This document shows, piece after piece, positions 34,102 to 42,937 of a stretch of 64,000 nucleotides of DNA (its first letter is position 1; every line of letters starts with the position of its first letter). This DNA comes from Caulobacter sp. UNC358MFTsu5.1 (lineage in GTDB: Bacteria > Pseudomonadota > Alphaproteobacteria > Caulobacterales > Caulobacteraceae), in the NCBI RefSeq assembly GCF_000712075.1, contig NZ_JONW01000006.1:620001-684000 (forward strand), read 5' to 3'. The notes under the pieces were generated by a model. It searched no databases and was not told the origin of the DNA. It worked only from the letters and a program-made list of their open reading frames with translations. The position numbers and the translations under genes were made by a program.

Positions 34102-35004
34102 AAGACCTTGCCCCCGCTCGAGAGCCTCAGCGCGCTGCTTGCCGCGGCGGACCAGGGCAGTTTGTCTGCCGCCGCCGAGGTCCTCGGGGTCACTCACGGG
34201 TCGATCAGCCGCCGCATCGCGACCTTGGAGACCTGGCTCGGCGCCCCGGTTTTCGATCGCCATGGCAGAGGCGTGCGTCTGACGCCGGCTGGCCGCCGGT
34301 TCCTGACCGACGCGCGGCGCGCCGTCGAGATCTTGAGCGAAAGCGCCCAGCCTTGGAGGCAGCCCAAGGGGCGGCCAACCGTTCGCCTTAGCGCGGTGCC
34401 CTCTGTCGCGCGCCTCTGGCTGCTGCCTCGCTTGAAGCGACTGGAGCGAACAGATCTGCGGGTGGAGGTCATGACCGAGCACCGCCCAGCGGACCTGGGC
34501 GCGCGTGAAGCCGACATCGCCATCCGCTACGGCCACGGCGGATGGGAGGGTGTGGAGGCCAAGCCGCTGATCACCGAAACCTTGCTGCCGGCCGCTACGC
34601 CGGAGATCGCCGATCGGATCGGCGCGGCGCTGGAAACCCACGTCCTGGAGGACATGCCCCCGCTGCTGCACGACTCAGACATATCCCAGTGGCGTTTATG
34701 GTTGCGTGAGGCGGGCCTCGCCTACCGGCCCCGCTGGCAGGATCGGCGGTTTGAGGACTACGACACGGTCTTGGCCGCGGCTAAGGCGGGACTTGGCGTG
34801 GCCCTCTTGCGCCGGCCTCTGGTGGAGCCCGGTCGGGCGCTGTCTGGTTTGGTCAACATTAGCGATCGTGTCAGCCCCAATCCCAAACAGCACTACATCT
34901 GCCTGCGCGCGGGAGAGGGTCGAGGCGCGGTGCTCGAACTGGCCGCTCGCCTTGTCGCCATACAAGCAATCGATGCCTTGCCTTCAGATGGAACGACCCC
35001 GTAA
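34090..35004 (+). CDS. LysR-family regulator (GcvA-like)
   Basis: 304 residues from ATG 34090 (ATG 34099 equally possible). HTH: SALLAAADQGSLSAAAEVLG then VTHGSISRRIATLETWLGAP, then VFDRHGRGVRLTPAGRRFL. The effector domain carries EHRPADLGAREADIAIRYGH and GVALLRRPLVEPG, as in GcvA/AmpR-type LysR proteins. It probably regulates the divergent TonB receptor. A hairpin follows the stop. Confidence 0.88.
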   Translation: MTHMKTLPPLESLSALLAAADQGSLSAAAEVLGVTHGSISRRIATLETWLGAPVFDRHGRGVRLTPAGRRFLTDARRAVEILSESAQPWRQPKGRPTVRLSAVPSVARLWLLPRLKRLERTDLRVEVMTEHRPADLGAREADIAIRYGHGGWEGVEAKPLITETLLPAATPEIADRIGAALETHVLEDMPPLLHDSDISQWRLWLREAGLAYRPRWQDRRFEDYDTVLAAAKAGLGVALLRRPLVEPGRALSGLVNISDRVSPNPKQHYICLRAGEGRGAVLELAARLVAIQAIDALPSDGTTP

Positions 35005-35016
35005 CCGGTCGGGTAT

Positions 35017-35042
35017 GCGCCTCTCGTGCGGCCGAGAGGCGC
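35017..35042 (+). terminator. Hairpin downstream of the LysR gene
   Basis: Perfect 10-bp stem GCGCCTCTCG (35017-35026) / CGAGAGGCGC (35033-35042) with a 6-base loop, 13 bases after the stop. There is no T-run, so it may be a weak or Rho-assisted terminator. Confidence 0.5.
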
Positions 35043-35068
35043 CCACATCGCCGCGGTCATGGACCAGG

Positions 35069-35284
35069 TCAGCAGATGCACCGCCCAAAGTTGCCACTCC
35101 GCTGGCGCCGCCACGACCTAGGTACCCAAACCAGCACGCTAAAGCCGGCGATCATCACCACTAAGGCTGGGATGGCCAAAAGTGCGCGTTCGCCGCTGAT
35201 CAGGGCGATGGCGGCGGCGAAACGGAAAATGGCCGTCAGGACGGCCGATGCTTGTTGTCCGAGAGCGACCAGGCCGGCGCCGGA
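35069..35284 (-). pseudogene. Possible remnant of a small membrane protein
   Basis: An open frame without a good start codon reads ASAVLTAIFRFAAAIALISG then ERALLAIPALVVMIAGFSVL and VWVPRSWRRQRSG, two hydrophobic helices with a basic end. It may be the C-terminal part of a lost membrane protein. The surrounding 35043-35477 has no other candidate. Confidence 0.25.
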
Positions 35285-35477
35285 TCAGCCGTGCCTTTCA
35301 AAGCGCTGATGTGCCTCACCGAAAGGGCCGACGCTCACAGCCCCAAGCCGATGCAGGTCAGGCGCAAGCGCCGGGCGCGCGCCTGGGTCCAATCTGATTT
35401 CGACGACGCGCCCGTTCAGACTGGCTCCCAAGCCCCTGTCGGTTTGGAGCCGAGAGGATGAGGCTTGGCCCGCAGCG

Positions 35478-36140
35478 TCAACGCCAGAGGGAAATACCCT
35501 CCCGCTCCAGGCACCGCTGCACTGCGGGCCTTTGTTCCAGACGGCGCGCGTGCTCGGTCCAGGACGGGTATCGCCCCGGCATGTCGATGCCCATGCGGTT
35601 TCCCCACCTGTAGAAAACAAGCAGATACGGGTCGACGATCGAGTAGGCGCCGCCAACGGCCCAAGCCTCGTCCTGCAACCTGCCCTCGACAAGGCTGAAA
35701 GCCGCGTCCAGGTGCTCCCTGCCCTTGTCGATGATGGCGGGGAAGCCTTGGCTCTGATCGCAGAAATAGTCGGGCCGCCATATCATCCTGACGGCGACCG
35801 CGTGCACCGTCCCCGACAGCCAGTTGAACCACTCGATCGATCGAAAAAGATCATCGCCCTCGGGGTTGAGGAGTTTGGCGCCGGGATGGGCCAGGCCCAG
35901 ATAGACGAGGATGGCGGGCGCTTCGGTGATCACACGATCGTCGTCCGCCAGGACGGGAATGCGGCCCTTGGGATTGAGCGTCCGAAACCACTCCGACTTG
36001 GTTTCTGGATGCCCTGGCGACATCAAGGCGATCTCATAGGGTTCGCCGATTTCTTCGAGGACGATGTGCGGGGCGAGCGAACATGAGCCAGGGGCCGCAT
36101 GGAGCGTGTTCGTGCTTGAGCCACTTGATGACATCCCCAA
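35478..36140 (-). CDS. Glutathione S-transferase family protein
   Basis: 220 residues (ATG 36140, alternative 36134). The N-terminal thioredoxin-like domain has LHAAPGSCSLAPHIVLEEIG (a GST catalytic-Ser/Cys type start), NPKGRIPVLADDDRVITEAP (cis-Pro and the glutathione-binding EAP), and ILVYLGLAHPG. The C-terminal helical domain contains VGGAYSIVDPYLLVFYRWGN with the N-capping Asp. Closest in style to bacterial beta-class GSTs. Stands alone. Confidence 0.88.
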   Translation of the reverse strand: MGMSSSGSSTNTLHAAPGSCSLAPHIVLEEIGEPYEIALMSPGHPETKSEWFRTLNPKGRIPVLADDDRVITEAPAILVYLGLAHPGAKLLNPEGDDLFRSIEWFNWLSGTVHAVAVRMIWRPDYFCDQSQGFPAIIDKGREHLDAAFSLVEGRLQDEAWAVGGAYSIVDPYLLVFYRWGNRMGIDMPGRYPSWTEHARRLEQRPAVQRCLEREGISLWR

Positions 36141-36388
36141 CCTGTTAAGACCAAGGCCCCGCCCCCCTGGCCGCGCCTAATCGGCGCGGCCAAGTCTTGG
36201 ACGGTCAACGCCAGGACCAGCCCCCACGCGCTCTCGTCCCTTGCCGGAGACGACGCTTGTTTCAGGCAAGGCCACTGTGCGCGAGCCGCCGCGCCGAGGC
36301 TTTCATCGTGCGGTCTTGGTCAGGGGTTTACGGAAGGGTTGGGCGAGCGGCCGGCGAGGCCACGGGCGCGCCGCGCCTTCAGCCTTGT

Positions 36389-37117
36389 TCAGGCGTCGAG
36401 GCGGAACCCTGGCCGCCAGCCCAGTTCGGCCAGGGCCTTGGCGTTGTCGGCCTCGGCGCCGCTCTCCGCGATGTTGTAGACCCCGTGGCGCCCTCGCCCG
36501 ACGGCCAGGCTCGCGGCGTAGGCGGCGGCGTCGACGTGCAGCGGCGAGGCGCCGTCGGGCGCCATGGACCATGCGCCAGGACCGTATAGCTGGCCATAGC
36601 GCAGGACCACGCCGTCCACGCCCTCCGTCTGGAGCGTCGCGGCCTCCAACGGAACGACGCCCTCCAGGATCGTGGTTCCTCGCATGCCGCTGGCGGCCAG
36701 GTCCAAGGCGTGCTGCTCGGTGTAGGGGGGCGTTCCAGGCGCGTAGGCCCAGGCTATGCTCTGGGCGATCACGCGGGTGGTTCCGGCGGCCGCCGCGGCG
36801 CGCATGAGGTTCTGCGTGCCTACCCGCCGAACGCGCGCATTCGACTTGCGGGTCGCGTCGGGACTGGCGGCCAGGCCGGCCAGATCGGTCAGCTGATTGA
36901 TGACGACCCTTGGCCCTGCTTCACAGACGGCCTGCTTCAAAGCCTCGGCGTCCAGAACATCGACGATGACGGCCTGCGCGCCGGCGGCTTGGAGCCAGCG
37001 GGCCCGTTCGGCCGAGCGCGTGGCGCCGACGACGGCGTGACCGTCCCGCAGGAGCAGCGCAACCAGGCGCCGCCCGATCACGCCGGACGCCCCGGCCACA
37101 AACACCCTGTCCTGCAT
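36389..37117 (-). CDS. NAD(P)-dependent epimerase/dehydratase-like protein
   Basis: 242 residues from ATG 37117. Rossmann motif VFVAGASGVIGRRLVALLL (GxxGxxG), then VVGATRSAERARWLQAAGAQ, an extended/atypical SDR with NmrA-like features. The usual catalytic YxxxK is not evident at the expected position. A cofactor-binding or sugar/oxidoreductase role is likely; substrate unknown. Confidence 0.8.
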   Translation of the reverse strand: MQDRVFVAGASGVIGRRLVALLLRDGHAVVGATRSAERARWLQAAGAQAVIVDVLDAEALKQAVCEAGPRVVINQLTDLAGLAASPDATRKSNARVRRVGTQNLMRAAAAAGTTRVIAQSIAWAYAPGTPPYTEQHALDLAASGMRGTTILEGVVPLEAATLQTEGVDGVVLRYGQLYGPGAWSMAPDGASPLHVDAAAYAASLAVGRGRHGVYNIAESGAEADNAKALAELGWRPGFRLDA

Positions 37118-37165
37118 CCTCTTTGTCCTTCTCACGCCCGCCGTGTCGGCTCGCCGCCTGCGCGG

Positions 37166-38125
37166 TCAGGCGACCGGCGATCGGCTCGGTCGTTTCGAGC
37201 GCGCCGCAGCGTCCAGCTCGCCGGTCCGGCCTCGCCCCTGTTCACGGCCCGGCAAGCCGCTGGGCCCTTGGCCGAAAACCTGGACCCCCAGGATGGCGAT
37301 CAGGATGATCGCCCCGCCCACATACTGCAGGCCCGAGAACGAACGGTGCAGGATCAAGGCTTCCGACAGGATCGTCACGACGGGATTGATGAAGGACAGG
37401 GCCGCGGCGGTCCCTGGGTTCAGCTTCTGGAACGCGCCATAGAGAAGAATGTACATCAGCCCGGTATGGACGACGCCCAGCGTGACGAGACTTGCGATCG
37501 CGCCGGTTCGAGGCGGCGGCAGGCTGGCGCCCAGGAACGGCAGCAAGACCAGCGACCCTGCGACAAACTGGATGAGCGCCACCAAATGGGGCGGCGTGCC
37601 GCGCAAGGCTTTGGCCGACAAGGCGGCCAGGGCGTAGAAGAAGGCCGCGCAGACGGCGCAGCCCAGGCCCGCCAGGAACTCGCCGCCCCGGGCTTGGTCG
37701 AGGCCGGTCGCCGCGACGATCGCCAGACCCGCCAGCCCCACCAGCGCCCAGAGGATGTGGGCCCGGCGAATGCGCTCGTGCAGGAACCATGCGCTCAGGC
37801 CCGCCAGCATGAAGGGCTGAAGATTGTAGACCAGTCCCGATATGGAGATGGTCGCGCGCCGATAGGCCGCGAAGAGGAAGATCCAGTTGGCCAGCAGCGC
37901 CGCGCCGCCCAGCAAGGAAAGCCTCATCGTGCGCGCGCTGAAATGAGCGGCCGCCAGATAGCCGCGTCGCCAACAGACCAAGGACAGCACCAGGCTGCCC
38001 AGCAGGCAGCGCCACAGCACGATCGAAACTTCTGACTGCCCGGAAAAATAGGCGAAGATTCCGATCGTTCCCGCCAGCGCCATGGCGCACGCCATCTCGA
38101 TCCTGCCCTGGCTCTGCTGGTCCAT
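37166..38125 (-). CDS. EamA/DMT-family transporter
   Basis: 319 residues with ten hydrophobic segments in two EamA repeats. These include CAMALAGTIGIFAYFSG, LLGGAALLANWIFLFAAYRR, WALVGLAGLAIVAATGL, TLGVVHTGLMYILLYGAFQK and NPGTAAALSFINPVVTILSE. Drug/metabolite or amino-acid exporter. Divergent from an Lrp-type regulator 132 bp away, a common layout for amino-acid exporters under Lrp control. Confidence 0.9.
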   Translation of the reverse strand: MDQQSQGRIEMACAMALAGTIGIFAYFSGQSEVSIVLWRCLLGSLVLSLVCWRRGYLAAAHFSARTMRLSLLGGAALLANWIFLFAAYRRATISISGLVYNLQPFMLAGLSAWFLHERIRRAHILWALVGLAGLAIVAATGLDQARGGEFLAGLGCAVCAAFFYALAALSAKALRGTPPHLVALIQFVAGSLVLLPFLGASLPPPRTGAIASLVTLGVVHTGLMYILLYGAFQKLNPGTAAALSFINPVVTILSEALILHRSFSGLQYVGGAIILIAILGVQVFGQGPSGLPGREQGRGRTGELDAAARSKRPSRSPVA

Positions 38126-38257
38126 CTCTCGCCTCCGTCATCGTGAGGCCCTGAGCATAGCGAGGTTGAAAATGCGACGACATGCAGCAACAAAGGTCGT
38201 TCCCGACTCATGCCATCAATACGAAGTTCATCCGGCCGCGACGCTTTGGATCAGAAA

Positions 38258-38704
38258 ATGGACCCCATAGACACCACCCTGCTTTCCATCCTCCAGGCCA
38301 ACGCCCGCATCTCGATGAAGGCGCTGGCCGGGCGGGTTGGCCTGTCGCCGCCGGCGACGGCCGAGCGTATGAGAAAGCTGGAGACGAACGGCGTCATCGA
38401 AGCCTTCACCGCGACGGTGAACGCCAAGGCGGTCGGCTACACGCTGGAAGCGATCGTTCGCGTTCGTCCGTTGCCGGGGAAGCTTCACCTCGTGCAGGAT
38501 TTGCTCGAGACGACGCCCCAGGTGATCGAATGCGACAAGGTGACCGGCGACGACGGGTTCGTCGCCAGGGTCGTGGCCCAATCGATCGAGCATCTGGACG
38601 ACCTGCTTGAACAGATCGCCGAGAAGGCCCAGACGAGTTCGGCCATCGTCAAGCGCAAGGTCGTGTCGCGGCGAAATCCCGCCGTGGCGCAGGAAGGCCG
38701 CTAG
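38258..38704 (+). CDS. Lrp/AsnC-family regulator
   Basis: 148 residues. It starts MDPIDTTLLSILQANARISM, followed by the HTH KALAGRVGLSPPATAERMRK and an RAM (ligand-binding) domain (EAIVRVRPLPGK, CDKVTGDDGFVARVVAQSIE). An in-frame ATG at 38210 would add 16 residues, but the family consensus favours 38258. Probably senses an amino acid and controls the divergent EamA gene. Confidence 0.88.
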   Translation: MDPIDTTLLSILQANARISMKALAGRVGLSPPATAERMRKLETNGVIEAFTATVNAKAVGYTLEAIVRVRPLPGKLHLVQDLLETTPQVIECDKVTGDDGFVARVVAQSIEHLDDLLEQIAEKAQTSSAIVKRKVVSRRNPAVAQEGR

Positions 38705-39025
38705 AGACCGGCCGTCGAGGTTTCGCTGAAGGCTGGCGGGAAAGCCGCGTCGCGGGCTCGGAACTTGGTCGGCCGGTCCGGTCGCCGACCGCGCCGCATC
38801 AGCCAAGGTGGGTCAACGGACCTTGGACGGGGACCAGCCCACGAGGGCGGCCGCCGGCGTCGCCGTTTAGGCTTGGCCATGGTCGGGCGAGCGCGCCGGC
38901 GGAGTCCCCGGCGCCAACTTGAACAGGGCCAGGACGGTCAAGACGGTCATGGCCAAGCTGGAGGACAGGAAGACGCCGACGGCCACCACCTTGGGCGCCG
39001 GGCCCGGGACGGCTGGAGGCCATGT
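38705..39025. other. Intergenic region, one doubtful micro-ORF
   Basis: A minus-strand frame from GTG 38989 to a TAA at 38867 would encode 40 residues with one hydrophobic segment (VGVFLSSSLAMTVLTVLALF). It follows the kinase stop in the same frame and could be a small membrane peptide or a chance frame. Nothing else is supported. Confidence 0.3.
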
Positions 39026-40390
39026 CTAGACCTTGGCCGCAGCGCGAAGATGCAGTTGGGCGCTCAGCCCTCCGCCCTCCCGGTTGCCGATGACCAGGCG
39101 CGCCCCCTGGCTCTCCGCCAGCGCCTGGACAATCGCCAGGCCAAGACCCGAACCGCCGGTCTGCCGCCCGCGCGAGGTTTCGAGCCGCTCAAAGGGCAGG
39201 GTCAGGCGGGCCAGGGCCTCCTGGGGCACGCCCGGGCCTTCGTCCTCGACCGCCACGAGCGTCTTATCCCCCTCGCGCCGAGCGCTGAGGGTCGCGCCGC
39301 CGCCGTAGCGCACGGCGTTGTCCACCAGGTTGGCGAGCATCCGGCGCAGGGCCAGGGGCGAACAGTCGACCGGCAGGGGGCCGGCGCAGTCCGGCGCGAT
39401 CGTGACCGCCTCGCCAAGGTCGCGGCGGGTCGCGACGAGCGCCTCCAGCTCGGCGGCGACGTCGACACGCCTTTGCTGCGGCGCGCCCGACGCGCCGACC
39501 TCCCGCGCGAAGGTCAAGGTGTCGTCCAGCAGCAGGCTCATCTCCTGAAGATCGTTCACCGCGCGTTCGCGCTGTCCAGGATCGTCGATGAACTCCACAC
39601 GCAGCCGCAGCCGGGTCAGATAGGTGCGCATGTCGTGGGCGATGGCGGCCAGCACGCGCGTGCGGTCCTCGACCAGGGCCCGGATGGTGCGTTTCATGCC
39701 GTTGAACGCGGCCGAAAGCTCCTTGATCTCGTGCGCTCCGCCCTGGGAAAGGTCCGGCGCGGCCAGGTCGTCGGCGAAGGCGCGCGCCGCCCCCGCCAGG
39801 GTCCGTATCGGCCGGGCGGTCTGGCGCAGGCACACCAGCATGACCAACCCGAGGATGGCCGCGCCGATGGCGCCGATCAGCAGGGCTCGGTCAAGGAAGC
39901 GGCGCACGGCCAGCGGCTGCTTGCGCTCGATGATCAGCGTCTGTCCCGTGCGAAGGTCGACGACCAGGCGCACGGGGCCGGCCGCGCCGACGCCGCGTTC
40001 CGGGGAGCCGACAATCGGCGCATTGGACCGCGCCTGCACCTGGAAGGACCGACCGCCCAATCCCTCGGCGTAACGGGCGAACAGCCGCTCGAGCCGGGGC
40101 GCGGGGCGCATGGCCGGCGCCGGGCCGTCCGAGGCGGAACCGCGCTCCAGGCGGACCGCGGCCGCATCGCTGTTCATGGCGTGGACAATCGCCGGCCGCA
40201 GGTTCTCCGGCGCGGCTTCGAGCACGTCGGCCATCGCCGCGGCCTGTTCCGGCGAGGGCAGCAGGAAGCTGGGACTGCCGGACCGGCCCGGCCAGAACAC
40301 CACCAGAAGAAGCAGCACCTGGAAGGCGACCGCCCCGGCCAGGAAGACCGCGGCGAGGCGTACGGCGAGCCTGTCCAGGCCAAGCCGCAT
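39026..40390 (-). CDS. Sensor histidine kinase
   Basis: 454 residues. TM1 is at about residues 14-33, a periplasmic sensor region at 34-165, TM2 at 169-187, then HAMP and HisKA with the phospho-acceptor H252 (AIAHDMRTYLTRLRL). The ATPase domain has the N-box NLVDNAVRYGGG, G1 DEGPGVP and G2 GGSGLGLAI. EnvZ-like layout. The start overlaps the response regulator stop by one base, so they form one operon. Confidence 0.93.
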   Translation of the reverse strand: MRLGLDRLAVRLAAVFLAGAVAFQVLLLLVVFWPGRSGSPSFLLPSPEQAAAMADVLEAAPENLRPAIVHAMNSDAAAVRLERGSASDGPAPAMRPAPRLERLFARYAEGLGGRSFQVQARSNAPIVGSPERGVGAAGPVRLVVDLRTGQTLIIERKQPLAVRRFLDRALLIGAIGAAILGLVMLVCLRQTARPIRTLAGAARAFADDLAAPDLSQGGAHEIKELSAAFNGMKRTIRALVEDRTRVLAAIAHDMRTYLTRLRLRVEFIDDPGQRERAVNDLQEMSLLLDDTLTFAREVGASGAPQQRRVDVAAELEALVATRRDLGEAVTIAPDCAGPLPVDCSPLALRRMLANLVDNAVRYGGGATLSARREGDKTLVAVEDEGPGVPQEALARLTLPFERLETSRGRQTGGSGLGLAIVQALAESQGARLVIGNREGGGLSAQLHLRAAAKV

Positions 40391-41115
40391 CAGTCGCGTT
40401 CCACCGTGGGCGAGAACAGATAGCCGCCGCCGCGGATGGTCCTGATCAGCTTGCCCGGCTGGTCGCGCAGCTTGCGCCGAAGACGGCTGAGCTGGACGTC
40501 GACGGTGCGATCGTAGGGCGCGGCCGATCGCCCGCGGGTCCAGTCGAGCAGTTGGTCGCGGTTGAGCACCCGTTGGGCGTGGGTCAGGAACACCATGAGC
40601 AGGTCGAACTCGCCGCCGGTCAGTTCGACGATCTCGCCATCGGCGTCCTGCAGGCGCCGCGCGCCGGCGTCCAGCGTCCAGCCGGCGAAGCGGTAGATCT
40701 CGGGCGTGGCGCGCTGGGGCGGGCGATGGCTTTGGCGGGTGCGGCGCAGGATCGCGCGGATCCTGGCGGTGAGTTCGCGGGGATTGAACGGCTTGGCGAG
40801 GTAGTCATCCGCCCCCAGTTCGATGCCCAGGATGCGGTCGATGTCGTCGCCCTTGGCGGTGACCATCACGATCGGGACGTCCATGGCGCTGGTCAGCCGC
40901 CGACAGATCGACAGGCCATCCTCTCCGGGCATCATCAGGTCGAGCACCACAAGATCGACGCGCTGGCGCGCCATGACCCGATCAAGATCGGCCCCGCCGG
41001 CGCAGGACGCCACCTCGAAGCCCTCGCGGCCGAGCAGGTCCGCGATCAGGGTGCGAATTTCAGGATCGTCCTCGACCACGGCGATCAAGGTCGTCTGTGC
41101 TGACGTCGTAGACAT
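40390..41115 (-). CDS. OmpR-family response regulator
   Basis: 241 residues from ATG 41115. Receiver domain with VVEDD (acidic pocket), phospho-acceptor D59 (VVLDLMMPGEDG), the switch Thr in VMVTAKG and Lys in YLAKPFNPREL. The C-terminal winged helix carries LTGGEFDLLMVFLTHAQRVL and TVDVQLSRLRRKL. The longer upstream frame is not conserved-looking. Partner of the adjacent kinase; the divergent RcnB-like gene is a plausible target. Confidence 0.93.
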   Translation of the reverse strand: MSTTSAQTTLIAVVEDDPEIRTLIADLLGREGFEVASCAGGADLDRVMARQRVDLVVLDLMMPGEDGLSICRRLTSAMDVPIVMVTAKGDDIDRILGIELGADDYLAKPFNPRELTARIRAILRRTRQSHRPPQRATPEIYRFAGWTLDAGARRLQDADGEIVELTGGEFDLLMVFLTHAQRVLNRDQLLDWTRGRSAAPYDRTVDVQLSRLRRKLRDQPGKLIRTIRGGGYLFSPTVERD

Positions 41116-41370
41116 AGAGGTTCCCGTGCGAGACGGATTGTGTCTGGCCCACCATGGCGCCCGGCGAAAGGCGGCAAAGCCCACTCTTACACTTTGATAC
41201 ACGTCGGCAAAGTCGAGGTTACAGCCGGCGCGGCCCGTCGCCGCGGGCGCGCGACATTCGGTTACTCTTCGACGCGAGTCGGTCATCGACGCCTTACAGA
41301 TCACCGCGAGATTCGCCTCCAATCAACAACCACCGTCCGCCGCGTTCGGCCGGTCTTTTGGAGTCGTCCC

Positions 41371-41898
41371 GTGAAGCGCCTTATTCTCACTCTCCTGGCG
41401 GCGACGACGCTCGTCGCCCCATTGGCCGCCAGGGCCCAGACCCACGAGCGCCACGAGGATCGCCGAGACCGCGTCGAGGATCGCGTCGACCGACGGGAGG
41501 ATCGCCGCGACCGGGCCGAGGATCGCATCGATCGCCGCGAGGACCACTGGGATCGGGTCGAAGACCGGGTCGACCGCCGCGAGGACTACTGGGATCGGGC
41601 CAATCGCGAGTGGTGGCGCGGCCGACCCGAGTTCGTCGGGTATGTCGGCGTGCGCCCCGGTTACGGCTTCGCCCCCGGCTACGGGTACTACCGCATCGCC
41701 CCGATCTATTCTGGCCGCCGCTGGGCCGTCGGGGGCTATGTGCCGGCCGACCTGCGCCGGTACGTCGTGGTCACGCCCGCCTTCTATCGGCTGCGCCCCG
41801 CGCCCCGCGGATACGCCTGGATCTATGTCGGCAACGACATCGCCCTGGTCGCCGTGGCCAGCGGCCTGATCACCGAGATCGTCCGCGCCGTCTGGTAG
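41371..41898 (+). CDS. RcnB-like periplasmic protein with charged repeats
   Basis: 175 residues from GTG 41371. The signal VKRLILTLLAATTLVAPLAA ends at ARA/Q. Residues 25-78 are imperfect repeats of the type DRREDxxDRxxDR, extremely rich in Asp, Glu and Arg. The C-terminal part (RYVVVTPAFYRLRPAPRGYA, WIYVGNDIALVAVASGLIT) is the RcnB domain. RcnB relatives affect nickel/cobalt homeostasis in E. coli; here only an envelope role can be inferred. Followed by a terminator. Confidence 0.8.
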   Translation: MKRLILTLLAATTLVAPLAARAQTHERHEDRRDRVEDRVDRREDRRDRAEDRIDRREDHWDRVEDRVDRREDYWDRANREWWRGRPEFVGYVGVRPGYGFAPGYGYYRIAPIYSGRRWAVGGYVPADLRRYVVVTPAFYRLRPAPRGYAWIYVGNDIALVAVASGLITEIVRAVW

Positions 41899-41953
41899 GT
41901 CGCGATACACTTCGTAACCCAGCGTTGCCGAGAGGTCATCGGCTCGCTACACG

Positions 41954-41982
41954 CCAGGCCCACTCCTGATGGGCCTGGTTTC
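41954..41982 (+). terminator. Intrinsic-type terminator after the RcnB-like gene
   Basis: CCAGGCCCA (41954-41962) / TGGGCCTGG (41970-41978), 9-bp perfect stem, 7-base loop, tail TTTCA. The ATG at 41969 lies in this stem and so is unlikely to start the next gene. Confidence 0.7.
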
Positions 41983-42004
41983 AGCCTTTCAAGAGCATTC
42001 CGCC

Positions 42005-42361
42005 GTGTTCATAAAACCGCTTCGCCAAGGCCTGGCCCTGGCCGTGGGCGCCGTCATCCTCATCCTGGCCGCGCAGGCCTGCGCGGCCGAATTCGACGAT
42101 GCGCCGATCCCGGCGCGGCCCGCCCATGGCCTCCAGGCCGCGGCGAGCTCGCCGGCGGCGCTGGCCGCCGCGGACGGAACGCTGCGCGGGCGGCGCCAGC
42201 GGGCCGGCGAAGACCGCGCTCCCTCCGACTGGAGCACGGTCTATCGCGGCGGCGGCGAGGCGCGTCCCGCGCCTCGCCCGCTTGCCGAGGATCGCGCCCG
42301 GCCCCGTCCCCCACGCCTTCCTCGCCCGGGCGACCGCGGCCGCGGCCGCTCGCGCCGATAA
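42005..42361 (+). CDS. Small secreted hypothetical protein
   Basis: 118 residues from GTG 42005. The signal segment LALAVGAVILILAAQACAAE is followed by an Ala-rich region and an Arg/Pro-rich tail (RPPRLPRPGDRGRGRSRR). No family. It could be spurious, but the signal peptide and the position before the EF-hand lipoprotein favour a real gene. The longer frame starts inside the terminator. Confidence 0.45.
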   Translation: MFIKPLRQGLALAVGAVILILAAQACAAEFDDAPIPARPAHGLQAAASSPAALAAADGTLRGRRQRAGEDRAPSDWSTVYRGGGEARPAPRPLAEDRARPRPPRLPRPGDRGRGRSRR

Positions 42362-42380
42362 CCCAGTCCGGAGATCCTCC

Positions 42381-42827
42381 ATGCGAAGCCTGATCGTCTA
42401 TCCCTTGCTGTTGACCCTGACCGCCTGCGCCTCGGCGCCGACGCCAGCCCCGGCCGGCGCGGCGCGGCGCGGCGACCCGGCCGCCCTGCTGGCCAACGCC
42501 GACGCCGATCGTGACGGCCGCGTGACGCTGGCGGAGTTTCATGACGCGCGGGTTCGCCTCTTCGATCGCCTCGATCGCAACGGGGACGGCTTCGTGTCGG
42601 GCGAAGACGCCCCTCGGCGGCGCGCCCGCCGCGCGCCGGGCGGCGGACGTCTGGCGGAACTCACGGCCGGACTGGACCGCAACGGCGACGGCCGCGTGGC
42701 GCGCGCGGAGTTCGTCGACGGGCCATCGCGTCTCTTCGATCGCGCCGACGCCAATGGCGACAAGGTCGTCGACGCCGCCGAACTGAACAGCCTGCGCGCG
42801 GCCCTGGCGGCGATGCGCCGGCCTTGA
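42381..42827 (+). CDS. EF-hand lipoprotein
   Basis: 148 residues. Lipoprotein signal MRSLIVYPLLLTLTACASAP with lipobox LTAC. Four EF-hand loops follow: DADRDGRVTLAEF, DRNGDGFVSGEDA, DRNGDGRVARAEF and DANGDKVVDAAEL. Likely a calcium-binding envelope protein. Convergent with the double-TetR gene. Confidence 0.85.
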   Translation: MRSLIVYPLLLTLTACASAPTPAPAGAARRGDPAALLANADADRDGRVTLAEFHDARVRLFDRLDRNGDGFVSGEDAPRRRARRAPGGGRLAELTAGLDRNGDGRVARAEFVDGPSRLFDRADANGDKVVDAAELNSLRAALAAMRRP

Positions 42828-42937
42828 CCCTCTTCCCCGCGAGCCGGTCGTCTCCCCCACTCCGGTTCGCGGGAAGCGCCGACCCCGTCGGCGCCGCCGG
42901 CGCGACCCCCGCCTCGGTTCCGGGGCGCGCCGGCGGA

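Noticed and set aside
38867..38989. 40-codon frame with one membrane segment after the histidine kinase
   Set aside because: Only a GTG start without a clear ribosome site; mentioned in the region entry but not called as a gene.
38765..40423. 552-codon plus-strand frame
   Set aside because: Antisense of the histidine kinase, which has all kinase motifs in order.
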